A stretch of DNA of 9,197 nt from an uncultured Chlorobiaceae bacterium (GTDB lineage Bacteria; Bacteroidota; Chlorobiia; Chlorobiales; Chlorobiaceae). The translations under genes were made by a program, and so were the position numbers. Below the pieces are notes generated by a model, which saw nothing but the letters and a program-made list of their open reading frames with translations, was not told the origin of the DNA and ran no database searches. Location of the stretch: assembly GCA_903874585.1 (NCBI GenBank), contig CAIQSY010000009.1:1-9197 (forward strand), in the 5' to 3' direction. Of this stretch, positions 1-5,726 are shown one piece after another; position 1 is the first letter of the stretch, and each line of letters opens with the position of its first letter.

Positions 1-789
1 GGCGAACGCTATTGGTGCAAGAGGCTCAGGAAGGTCAATTGCCCAGCGCAAGCCGTGGTAATTCTCGTCGGGCTCGGTAAAGAGTGGATGGTGTCCGCTA
101 TTCCAGTTGAACCGTCCAGCGTCGGTAACACTGCCACCAATGGCTGCACCGTGACCACCAAGCCATTTGGTAACCGAGTTGATAACAATATCCGCGCCAA
201 GCTCAATGGTTCTGAGCAGGTAAGGCGTGGTGAAGGTGCCATCCACAATCAGCGGCAAACCGTTGCGATGTGCTACCTCCGCAACAGCTCGGACATCGGT
301 GTAGTCGAGTGCTGGATTGCCGATGGTTTCAATATAGAGCGCTCTGGTTTTTTCGGTGATTGCCGCTTCAAAATTGGCAGGATCTTTGGGATCAACAAAG
401 GTAACGTTGATGCCTAATTTCGGGAGAATAGCATCGAACTGTGTATAGCTGCCGCCGTAGAGATTGTTGGCTGAAACAATATTGTCGCCAGCTTCAGCAA
501 GAGTAATAATGGTGTTGAAAATAGCCGCAGTGCCCGATGCTACGGCAACCGAAGCCGCGCCACCCTCAAGCTGCGTTATCCGTTGCTCAAGCGTATCGGT
601 GGTGGGGTTCATCAGCCGTGTATAGATGTTGCCAAGCTCTTTGAGCGCAAAAAGATTTGATGCGTGTTCGGTGTTTTTGAAAAGATAAGATGTGGTGCGA
701 TAGACGGCTACTCCACGCGAGAGTGTTTCGTCAACTGGCTGACCCGCATGAAGGGCAAGCGTTTCAAAGCGATAGTGTTCTGAGTTCAT
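1..789 (-). CDS. metY: O-acetylhomoserine sulfhydrylase, N-terminal 263 residues (gene runs off the left edge)
   Basis: This is a PLP-dependent enzyme of the Cys/Met-metabolism family. It should make homocysteine (or methionine directly) from O-acetylhomoserine and sulfide in the cytoplasm. The reading frame is open from an ATG at 789 to base 1 with no stop. Visible family marks are ETLALHAGQ near the start, YTRLMNPTTDTLEQRI, the SGTAAI segment, and the PLP-lysine motif SVTKWLGGHG with Lys at about residue 208. The segment IVDGTFTTPYL precedes that lysine; many homologues have N where this protein has G. Family members are usually about 430 aa, so about 60 % is present. The start is supported by a strong ribosome binding site, AAGGAGAG (797-804), 7 nt upstream. 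The gene follows the DUF4395 gene by 66 bp on the same strand, so the two are probably co-transcribed. MetY is preferred over cystathionine gamma-synthase because of the LGGHG/IGG context and the overall pattern. The specificity call is from family resemblance only. Confidence 0.9.
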   Translation of the reverse strand, partial: MNSEHYRFETLALHAGQPVDETLSRGVAVYRTTSYLFKNTEHASNLFALKELGNIYTRLMNPTTDTLEQRITQLEGGAASVAVASGTAAIFNTIITLAEAGDNIVSANNLYGGSYTQFDAILPKLGINVTFVDPKDPANFEAAITEKTRALYIETIGNPALDYTDVRAVAEVAHRNGLPLIVDGTFTTPYLLRTIELGADIVINSVTKWLGGHGAAIGGSVTDAGRFNWNSGHHPLFTEPDENYHGLRWAIDLPEPLAPIAFA

Positions 790-855
790 CGGGGTACTCT
801 CCTTTTTTGTTGTTATCTGTTTGATTGTTTGGTACTGTAATTTTGCTGATTTGCA

Positions 856-1314
856 TTACTGCAACTTTCCTGAAATTTTGAAGCGCTGCAGATTGAACTG
901 GTAAAAGAGAAAGCAGCCGAAGCAGAAGCCTGAGAGTGCAATGGTGGCAGCAACGGCAACGACGCCCGAAAAGATCCACCCAATCAGAGACGCCCCTGAA
1001 AGAAACGAAATCTGAGCGATGCCAAGCAGAATGGCTGCGATAGAGTTATTGAACCGCATGAGTCTCGGATCTTCAGTTTTGGCATTAAGATTTTGTTTTG
1101 CAAACAGGTACGATCCGATAAATAAAATGAGACTCCCTTTTCTGCCGAACAGTGCCGCTGACAAGATTATAATAAAAAGGACAGTTGTCACAATTGGTTG
1201 CTGAAGTAATAAAGCCGATACAATACCCACAAGAAGTACTGTACGGTTGAGGTTGACAATCGGTAACGGTATTCCTGCGTTGGTGGTCTTGACTGTTGAT
1301 GATGATGTTGACAT
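856..1314 (-). CDS. DUF4395 family integral membrane protein
   Basis: The product is 152 aa with about four hydrophobic segments: roughly residues 26-40, 42-70, 90-113 and 112-138, the last two close together. The C-terminal signature GFCFGCFLFYQ carries the paired cysteines typical of DUF4395. The N-terminal 20 residues are Ser/Thr-rich and polar. No enzymatic function is known to me for this family. Members are often found near sulfur-transfer or thioredoxin-like genes, and here the neighbour 66 bp downstream is metY, so a role in sulfur or thiol metabolism is a reasonable guess and no more. The start codon lacks a clear Shine-Dalgarno sequence; only A-rich sequence precedes it. An internal start is possible, but the N-terminus has no later Met before the first membrane segment. 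Confidence 0.75.
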   Translation of the reverse strand: MSTSSSTVKTTNAGIPLPIVNLNRTVLLVGIVSALLLQQPIVTTVLFIIILSAALFGRKGSLILFIGSYLFAKQNLNAKTEDPRLMRFNNSIAAILLGIAQISFLSGASLIGWIFSGVVAVAATIALSGFCFGCFLFYQFNLQRFKISGKLQ

Positions 1315-1348
1315 GATTGTTTTTGTCTTTTGTTATTGATAATCAGGT

Positions 1349-1388
1349 TAAAAATAAAAAAGCCAGCTCTGACACTCAGAACCGGCTT
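1349..1388 (-). terminator. Rho-independent terminator, minus strand
   Basis: Read on the minus strand, a hairpin has arms AAGCCGGTTCTGA and TCAGAGCTGGCTT with two mismatches and a 3-nt loop (1360-1388). It is followed directly by the T-rich run TTTTATTTTTAA (1349-1359). On the plus strand no T-run follows, so it acts leftward. It would end a transcript coming from the small ORF at 1452-1743. Because it sits only about 35 nt upstream of the DUF4395 start, it could alternatively act as an attenuator for the DUF4395-metY operon. Its left arm closely matches the terminator at 3704-3741. Confidence 0.75.
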
Positions 1389-1451
1389 GTAATATGTTGT
1401 ACACCTCATAAAAATCATAAGAGTCACAAACTAATCCCCGATATCCCTGTG

Positions 1452-1743
1452 TCATAATGACGATGGAATCTGCAACAGCAGTTCATCGAAAAGGTTGTAG
1501 AGCTCGTTGATTTCATAATGCTTCTGTTTTATTGTTAACGATTGTTAACCATTTTTTTGATTTTTTCCAAAAAAAACTGGATTTTTTTAAGCCATAATCA
1601 AATTTTGCTTGAAATAAATTGCTGCACAAACCATGCGTTCTTATCCGACTTATAACCTTTGTTTGTTTGTTTAAAGATAGAAGTTTTCTGTTATATTCCT
1701 GAATATCGCATACTTGATACTTGCCCTTTTGACAGCTTGCCAT
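1452..1743 (-). pseudogene. Small gene of unknown function, apparently frameshifted
   Basis: From an ATG at 1743 a frame codes for 76 residues, ending at 1513. It is Lys/Ser-rich and mostly hydrophilic and contains SRIRTHGLCSNLFQAKFDYG. A second open frame continues with KQKHYEINELYNLFDELL and stops at 1452. The switch point is a 10-bp tandem duplication (1531-1550). If one copy is removed, the two frames join into a single protein of about 93 aa, ending 60 nt before a minus-strand terminator. I do not recognise the family. The ribosome binding site is not convincing. This could also be ordinary non-coding DNA; the coherent continuation of the frame and the well-placed terminator are the reasons for listing it. 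Confidence 0.35.
1531..1550. repeat. 10-bp tandem duplication containing two GTTAAC sites
   Basis: Two adjacent units, ATTGTTAACG and ATTGTTAACC, differ only in the last base. The duplication shifts the reading frame of the small minus-strand gene. Since the spacing is exactly one helical turn and each unit contains the palindrome GTTAAC, a double operator for a regulator is an alternative reading. Confidence 0.6.
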
Positions 1744-1778
1744 AATTTCGGAATATCAGCTCAAAACATCTACACACT

Positions 1779-3674
1779 ATGAAGTCTCGGAGATATACAA
1801 AAAAGAGAGACGTCGAGCAGCAACATGTTGCCTCATTTAAACAAGTCGATGTCTCAACGGTAGAGACGTTGCGTTCTGCAATTGCTTTGCATCATCAAGG
1901 CGCATTGGATGAGGCAGCGGCACTCTACACCAAGATTCTTGAACTGCAGCCAGATAACGTTGAGGCAATTCAGCTTTTAGCGACCATCGCGTTGCAGCAA
2001 AAGAATTTTGCTGATGCTGTTGTGTTCTTTGAGCGTGCTCTTGTTCTTAATCCCGACGATGAAACGTTCCTCAACAACCTTGGCGTTGCGTTGCATCAGT
2101 TGACTTGTTATGAGGAGGCACTGCTTCCTTATAATAAAGCGATTGCGTGCAAGCTCGATTATGTGGAAGCCTACTTTAATCGTGGTAACACGCTGCTGGC
2201 ATTAAATCGTTATAGCGATGCTCTCCAGAGTTATCAAAAAGCAGTTGAGTATAAACCCGATTACGCTGAAGCACATTATAATTGCGCTATAGTACTCGAC
2301 ATGTTGAAACGACATGATGAGGCGTTGCAAAGTTACGATAAAGCCATTGCGGTTGCTCCTGCTTATACGGAGGCATATTATAATCGCGGTATTGTGCTGC
2401 ACGAGTTACGTCGTTTTCAAGAGGCAGTACAGAGTTATGATCAAGCAATAGCACTCAACGCCAATTATGCAGAGGCTTATTGCAATCGTGGCAATGCGTT
2501 GTTCGCTTTGCAGCGTTACGATGAGTCGCTGACGAATTATCATCAAGCCTTGGCGATTAAGCATCATTATCCTGAAGCTTATGCAAATCGCAAAAAGTTG
2601 CAGCAATTGCTCAATCGTCAGGCTCAAATGGCGCTGAGCGCACCACAGGAGAGTGTCGCAGAATCGCCAGAGCCAGCTCCTCCAGCGAAGCCAGTGCCAG
2701 CTAAAAAAGCTGCGGTGGATTTTAAGACAGTTCTTACGCTGAAAAATCTCTTTTCGGTTCCGGGTATTATCTTATTAATCGTCTCCGTTTTCTGTTTCAC
2801 CCCATGGGCATCTCCTCCTCTCGCACTTTTACTGGGCTTGATTGCAGCTCAACTGTTCGACCACCCCTTCATGCACCTTGGGCATAAAGTTTCATCACTG
2901 CTTTTGAAAGCCTCTGTTGTGGGATTGGGTTTTGGTATCAATTTTGAAAGTGCGGTGAAAGCTGGAAATGACGGTTTACTCTTTACGATTATTTCGATAT
3001 TTGGTACACTATTGGTTGGCTACCTTTTAGGCAAACTCTTCAAGGTTGATCAAAAAACATCGTACTTGATCTCATCCGGTACCGCAATCTGTGGAGGCAG
3101 TGCTATTGCTGCCATTGCTCCCGTGATTGATGCCGATGAAAATCAAGTCTCATTAGCGCTTGGAACAGTCTTTATTCTTAATGCGGTCGCTCTTTTCCTC
3201 TTTCCAGAAATTGGAAAAATGCTGCACATGACGCAGCATCAATTTGGCTTATGGGCGGCGATTGCTATCCACGATACGAGTTCAGTCGTTGGCGCCGCAG
3301 CAAAATATGGCCATGAATCGCTGCTGATTGCGACAACCGTCAAGCTGGCACGTTCACTCTGGATTTTGCCGATGGCAATTCTCAGCTCTCTGTTTTTTAA
3401 GCAGAAAATCAATCAGCTTAAAGCGCCCTGGTTTATCGCTTTTTTTGTTGGAGCAACGCTCTTTCATACCTATCTGCCACAAACGCAGCCATTTACAGCA
3501 CCTCTTGTTCCTCTTTCAAAATCAGGCCTTACGCTTACCCTTTTCATGATTGGTACAGGGTTGTCGATCAAAGTGCTGAAAAAGGTTGGTCCTCGTCCAT
3601 TGATACAAGGCATTCTGACATGGGTTGCCATTTCAGTGATGACCTTAATTATGATTATGAAAGTGGCTTCGTAA
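1779..3674 (+). CDS. TPR-repeat / YeiH-type (UPF0324, putative sulfate exporter) fusion membrane protein
   Basis: The 631-aa protein has two clear parts. Residues 28-265 are seven consecutive 34-residue TPR units (starting near 28, 62, 96, 130, 164, 198 and 232; typical unit EAYYNRGIVLHELRRFQEA), capped by a helix to about 279. After a Pro/Ala/Lys-rich linker (about 280-320), residues 325-631 are a polytopic membrane domain of the YeiH/UPF0324 family. Marks of that family are GTAICGGSAIAAIAPVI (434-450), AIHDTSSVVGAAAKYG with His498-Asp499, and VKLARSLWILP. The family usually runs 330-360 aa as a stand-alone protein and is annotated as a putative sulfate/anion exporter; its substrate is largely unproven. 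The TPR part has no signal peptide, so it should be cytoplasmic and may recruit a partner to the carrier. The gene is monocistronic by layout: its upstream neighbour is divergent and its downstream neighbour converges on a shared terminator. The ribosome binding site before the ATG is weak. Confidence 0.9.
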   Translation: MKSRRYTKKRDVEQQHVASFKQVDVSTVETLRSAIALHHQGALDEAAALYTKILELQPDNVEAIQLLATIALQQKNFADAVVFFERALVLNPDDETFLNNLGVALHQLTCYEEALLPYNKAIACKLDYVEAYFNRGNTLLALNRYSDALQSYQKAVEYKPDYAEAHYNCAIVLDMLKRHDEALQSYDKAIAVAPAYTEAYYNRGIVLHELRRFQEAVQSYDQAIALNANYAEAYCNRGNALFALQRYDESLTNYHQALAIKHHYPEAYANRKKLQQLLNRQAQMALSAPQESVAESPEPAPPAKPVPAKKAAVDFKTVLTLKNLFSVPGIILLIVSVFCFTPWASPPLALLLGLIAAQLFDHPFMHLGHKVSSLLLKASVVGLGFGINFESAVKAGNDGLLFTIISIFGTLLVGYLLGKLFKVDQKTSYLISSGTAICGGSAIAAIAPVIDADENQVSLALGTVFILNAVALFLFPEIGKMLHMTQHQFGLWAAIAIHDTSSVVGAAAKYGHESLLIATTVKLARSLWILPMAILSSLFFKQKINQLKAPWFIAFFVGATLFHTYLPQTQPFTAPLVPLSKSGLTLTLFMIGTGLSIKVLKKVGPRPLIQGILTWVAISVMTLIMIMKVAS

Positions 3675-3703
3675 CGGATCATTCATACGGAAAAGCGATA
3701 CTA

Positions 3704-3741
3704 AAAAAGCCAGCTCTGCTCTACCACAGAACTGGCTTTTT
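3704..3741. terminator. Bidirectional rho-independent terminator between converging genes
   Basis: A perfect 10-bp outer stem, AAAAAGCCAG with CTGGCTTTTT, encloses a weaker inner stem and a short loop. A T-run follows on the plus strand (TTTTTCTTT) and an equivalent run of A on the other side serves the minus strand. It lies 29 nt after the stop codon of the TPR-YeiH gene and about 50 nt after the stop of modE, so it can end both transcripts. Confidence 0.9.
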
Positions 3742-3791
3742 CTTTGTTGATCAAACACCAAAACGACAATCTCTTTGCGGCCTCACTCTTG

Positions 3792-4601
3792 TCAGCTCAC
3801 CCCAATAATAACGCTTGATGCTTTAAAGGCAACGCAAGCGTGACCACCCTCCTGCAGAGCCATTTTTTCTGAACTGCCATGTGTAATAACGGCAGAAATA
3901 ACATTGCCCCCACCAATTTCAACATCAACCTCAGTACTGACTGGTCCTTCAATAAGCTTGCTGATAATACCGGGCATAATATTACGTGTACTTATTTTTG
4001 CATCGTGAAGCTCCTGGCCGATAATGATGGAGCTTGCCTTGATGATGGCATAAGCATTCATGCCCTCTTTCAGTCCGAGGTTATCCACCGACCCGTTGGT
4101 GATGATCGAGACAATCCGGCTGCCGCCATTGAGCAGAAGAACGACTTCAGCATTGACTGCCCCTATGATAATTTTCTCGATGGTACCCGAAAAAATGTTA
4201 CGTGCACTGATTTTCATAGCTATTTTTTTGAGAAATTGATAAAGATGGTTGTTGTCTCCGAGGCGATCTCCGAGATTCTGCAGAAACTTCCGGTGCTCTT
4301 CCTGAACAATACGAAACTGTTCAATAACTTTTTTTCCCTCTTTGGTCAGCATGGTGCCGCCGCCACCTTTTCCGCCCGTTACGCGGTCAACCAGAGGTTT
4401 TTCGGAGAGGTTGTTCATCATATTCACGAGGTGCCACGCCGTTTTGTAGCTTATATCAACCGCTTTTGCCGCACTGCTGATCGAACCAAGCTCATCAATT
4501 TTTTCCAGCAGGGCAATTCGGTCACCGCCTAAAAATCGGTGCTCTGCTTTCTGGAACCAAACGGAGCCATCAAGGTCGATTGACTGTTTACTGCATGTCA
4601 T
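3792..4601 (-). CDS. modE: ModE, molybdate-responsive transcriptional repressor
   Basis: The protein is 269 aa from the chosen start; E. coli ModE is 262 aa. Residues about 22-90 form the LysR-like winged helix-turn-helix: GSISSAAKAVDISYKTAWHL (39-58), then the ModE hallmark GGKGGGG (76-82) in the wing. Two MOP/TOBE molybdate-binding domains follow: about 131-195 (ISARNIFSG to KASSIIIG) and about 202-268 (ISTRNIMPG to KASSVIIG). The full di-MOP form implies a molybdate-sensing dimer that binds palindromic boxes. The frame is open upstream to 4736, but the ATG at 4601 is preferred because GGAG lies 7 nt before it, the length matches the family, and the extra 45 residues match nothing in ModE and overlap the nifH relic zone. 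The likely targets are the boxes at 8434-8457 and 8660-8683. Transcription ends at the terminator 3704-3741. No ModE box was seen in front of modE itself. Confidence 0.95.
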   Translation of the reverse strand: MTCSKQSIDLDGSVWFQKAEHRFLGGDRIALLEKIDELGSISSAAKAVDISYKTAWHLVNMMNNLSEKPLVDRVTGGKGGGGTMLTKEGKKVIEQFRIVQEEHRKFLQNLGDRLGDNNHLYQFLKKIAMKISARNIFSGTIEKIIIGAVNAEVVLLLNGGSRIVSIITNGSVDNLGLKEGMNAYAIIKASSIIIGQELHDAKISTRNIMPGIISKLIEGPVSTEVDVEIGGGNVISAVITHGSSEKMALQEGGHACVAFKASSVIIGVS

Positions 4602-4803
4602 TCTGATTCTCCAGCTTTGGTTATGAAAACACTCAAATTCAAAGATAACATGTTTTTTGCCGGATTTATATCCACCAGCACACTGCTCTTGGGGTACGAC
4701 AATATCAATCATGCAAAACAGGCATAGAGAAAACAAAACCTAAAACGAAAATGCCTCGGAAACAGTCCAGAGCCTCGTTGTCAACCAGGAAAAGGCCTGT
4801 TTA

Positions 4804-5098
4804 TTATGCTTCCCTTTGCATGTTAGTTTCAGTACCACTGGATTCGGTGTAACGGGTTTTTCTCTATCCATTTATGAATGATCTCTATAAGCTCAACTTC
4901 CGAACCGTTTTTGCACAATGTATCAATCAGTCTTTTAAGCTGCTGTCCGCCAAGCAGCGGATGAGTAGCGCCGAAATTAAGATTGCCGCCGCCAACAGCC
5001 ATAACGTTCTTGTTCATTTCTGTAAGATAGGTAACCGTACTCTGTGTTGTTGCTGACTTACCGATCCAATCCTTTCCGCAAATAGCTCTGTTTTTCAT
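4804..5098 (-). pseudogene. nifH: Decayed nifH (nitrogenase iron protein) 5' fragment
   Basis: The frame from the ATG at 5098 codes for 89 residues and aligns with the N-terminus of NifH. GKDWIGKSATTQSTV corresponds to the P-loop GKGGIGKSTTTQNTV; LTEMNKNVMAVGG to LAEMGKKVMVVGC; and LLGGQQLKRLIDTL and GSEVELIEIIHK follow in the same order as in NifH. Near 4855-4865, in a run of A on the minus strand, the frame shifts. The other frame then continues with KTRYTESSGTE, matching NTRCTESGGPE, before stopping at 4804-4806. Key residues are lost: two glycines of the P-loop are D and W, its final Thr is Ala, and the switch-I CDPKADST segment reads GGNLNFGAT. Full NifH is about 275-290 aa, so this cannot be an active reductase. 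Weaker echoes continue leftward: HAKGSIIN (compare CAGRGIIT) and, near 4700-4740, VLGFVFSMPV (compare VLGDVVCGGFAMPI). Confidence 0.85.
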
Positions 5099-5114
5099 GG
5101 ACGTTTCTGTTCAG
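5099..5114. repeat. 16-bp direct repeat, copy 1
   Basis: GGACGTTTCTGTTCAG, directly in front of the start codon of the nifH relic. It matches copy 2 at 5513-5528 in 15 of 16 positions. The two copies bound a segment of about 400 bp. Confidence 0.7.
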
Positions 5115-5172
5115 GTTTTTATTGTATTCAGAAATTTATCTGCTCAATCCTGAAGAATCACCCTATTCTATG

Positions 5173-5186
5173 GCAAGAAACGTGCC
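5173..5186 (-). promoter_or_regulatory. Sigma-54 (-24/-12) promoter in front of the nifH relic
   Basis: The minus strand reads GGCACGTTTCTTGC, which fits the sigma-54 consensus TGGCACG-N4-TTGCW, with the essential GG and GC dinucleotides 12 bp apart; only the T before GG is C. It points towards the nifH fragment and would start transcription about 60 nt upstream of its ATG. Sigma-54 promoters are the usual form for nifH. A weak NifA-like half-site pair, TGT-N11-ACA (consensus N10), lies about 140 bp upstream at 5323-5339. Confidence 0.65.
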
Positions 5187-5440
5187 GCGATGGTTGTTTT
5201 ATGCTCATAAGCGAAAGATATAAAGAGCATAATCCATTTTATAAAAAAGAGTTATTTCATTTTATGGTAACCTTGTTTTTTTATTGTACGGCTTGAATAT
5301 TGGTGGTCATACCCAATTTCTTTGTAGCAAATGGCAACAATTGGGGAGAAAATTCAAAACAATCTACATTTCTGTGGTTTGCTTGACGATAATAAACCCC
5401 TGAACCGCTGTAAGTTAAATCTCTATGGGTCATATTCCCT

Positions 5441-5452
5441 GCCTCTTGAGGC
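5441..5452. repeat. 12-bp perfect palindrome GCCTCTTGAGGC
   Basis: A self-complementary 12-mer sits 30 bp from the larger GC-rich hairpin at 5482-5503. The two together look like parts of one small repeat element, or a protein-binding site. Confidence 0.4.
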
Positions 5453-5481
5453 GTAAAGTATGATAGAGTTGTCTTCAAAAT

Positions 5482-5503
5482 ACCCCGCTGCTTGCGGCGG
5501 GGT
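5482..5503. repeat. GC-rich REP-like hairpin, possibly also a terminator
   Basis: ACCCCGCTG and its partner across a CTTG loop form a stem of about 9 bp (one G-T pair). On the plus strand TTCTTTATTT follows and on the minus strand TATTTTG follows, so weak termination in either direction is possible. It lies downstream of the modABC operon on the minus strand and may end that transcript. The form (a small GC hairpin in AT-rich DNA after a gene) is that of dispersed REP-type palindromes. Confidence 0.55.
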
Positions 5504-5512
5504 TCTTTATTT

Positions 5513-5528
5513 GGACGTCTCTGTTCAG
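5513..5528. repeat. 16-bp direct repeat, copy 2
   Basis: GGACGTCTCTGTTCAG, 15 of 16 identical to 5099-5114 and in the same orientation. It lies 22 bp from the end of the ModC C-terminal remnant. Confidence 0.7.
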
Positions 5529-5549
5529 ATAAACCCTCAATCTGAAGAT

Positions 5550-5726
5550 TCAGCGAAGCTTTCTGAATGACGAGGCTTTGATTCCGGCAAAAAGGGTAGA
5601 GCCGTGCGTAATATTGAGTTCATCTGCGGCAGCACGGACAATTTCTGCAACAAGTTTTGTACCATGTGCGGAGAGAACAACGCCGACTTTTCCGTCCGAA
5701 TAGAACATTTCTGTGACTTTTCTCCA
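5550..5726 (-). pseudogene. Severed C-terminal TOBE half of ModC, in frame after the modC stop
   Basis: Directly after the TAA of modC the same frame stays open for 58 codons to a TGA at 5550-5552. It reads WRKVTEMFYSDGKVGVVLS, then GTKLVAEIVRAAADELNI and LFAGIKASSFRKL. This is the last TOBE/MOP unit found at the end of full-length ModC proteins (compare the E. coli ModC end, with RISPWARDELAI and LYAQIKSVSI). ModC plus this piece would be 348 aa, against about 352 for E. coli ModC. It could be reached by stop read-through or by re-initiation at the ATG at 5708 (52 aa, no strong ribosome site), or it may be dead. The homology starts before that ATG, which argues against an original separate gene. 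Confidence 0.75.

Larger units (their letters stand above)
1315..1778. other. Spacer between divergent transcripts (metY side and TPR-YeiH gene)
   Basis: This AT-rich stretch of about 460 bp contains the minus-strand terminator, the broken small gene and the 10-bp duplication described separately. Close to the plus-strand gene there is a TTGACA hexamer at 1729-1734, but the -10 candidates at the right distance (around 1752-1757) match poorly, so I do not call a promoter. I searched by eye for a riboswitch-like leader in front of DUF4395-metY and saw only the terminator hairpin. Confidence 0.5.
5115..5512. other. Segment between direct repeats; no convincing gene
   Basis: This stretch contains the sigma-54 promoter, an AT-rich tract (about 5210-5285), a small palindrome, and a GC-rich hairpin at its right end. 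A minus-strand frame (5281-5478, from a TTG, or 51 aa from an ATG at 5436) reads MTHRDLTYSGSGVYYRQAN and onwards. It has an acceptable GAGG about 10 nt before the ATG, but I do not recognise the product. The same frame is open leftward of the TTG through the hairpin, where it reads PRRKQRG. I treat the frame as part of a repeat-derived element and do not call it a gene. Confidence 0.4.

Noticed and set aside
55..417. Plus-strand open frame of 120 codons
   Set aside because: It is antisense to the clear metY coding sequence, including the PLP-lysine motif.
1315..1440. SAM riboswitch in front of DUF4395-metY
   Set aside because: Only a terminator hairpin is visible; I could not find the conserved aptamer core sequences by eye.
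3879..4532. Plus-strand open frame of 217 codons
   Set aside because: It lies wholly opposite modE, has no family resemblance and no ribosome binding site; it is a shadow of the modE codons.
4602..4736. N-terminal extension of ModE to the ATG at 4736
   Set aside because: The extra 45 residues match no ModE, the length would exceed the family, and a strong GGAG sits right before the ATG at 4601.
4741..4800. Peptide LVDNEALD resembling a tubulin/FtsZ motif
   Set aside because: Eight residues in a short, stop-bounded frame with nothing else tubulin-like; it more likely belongs to the nifH relic zone or is chance.
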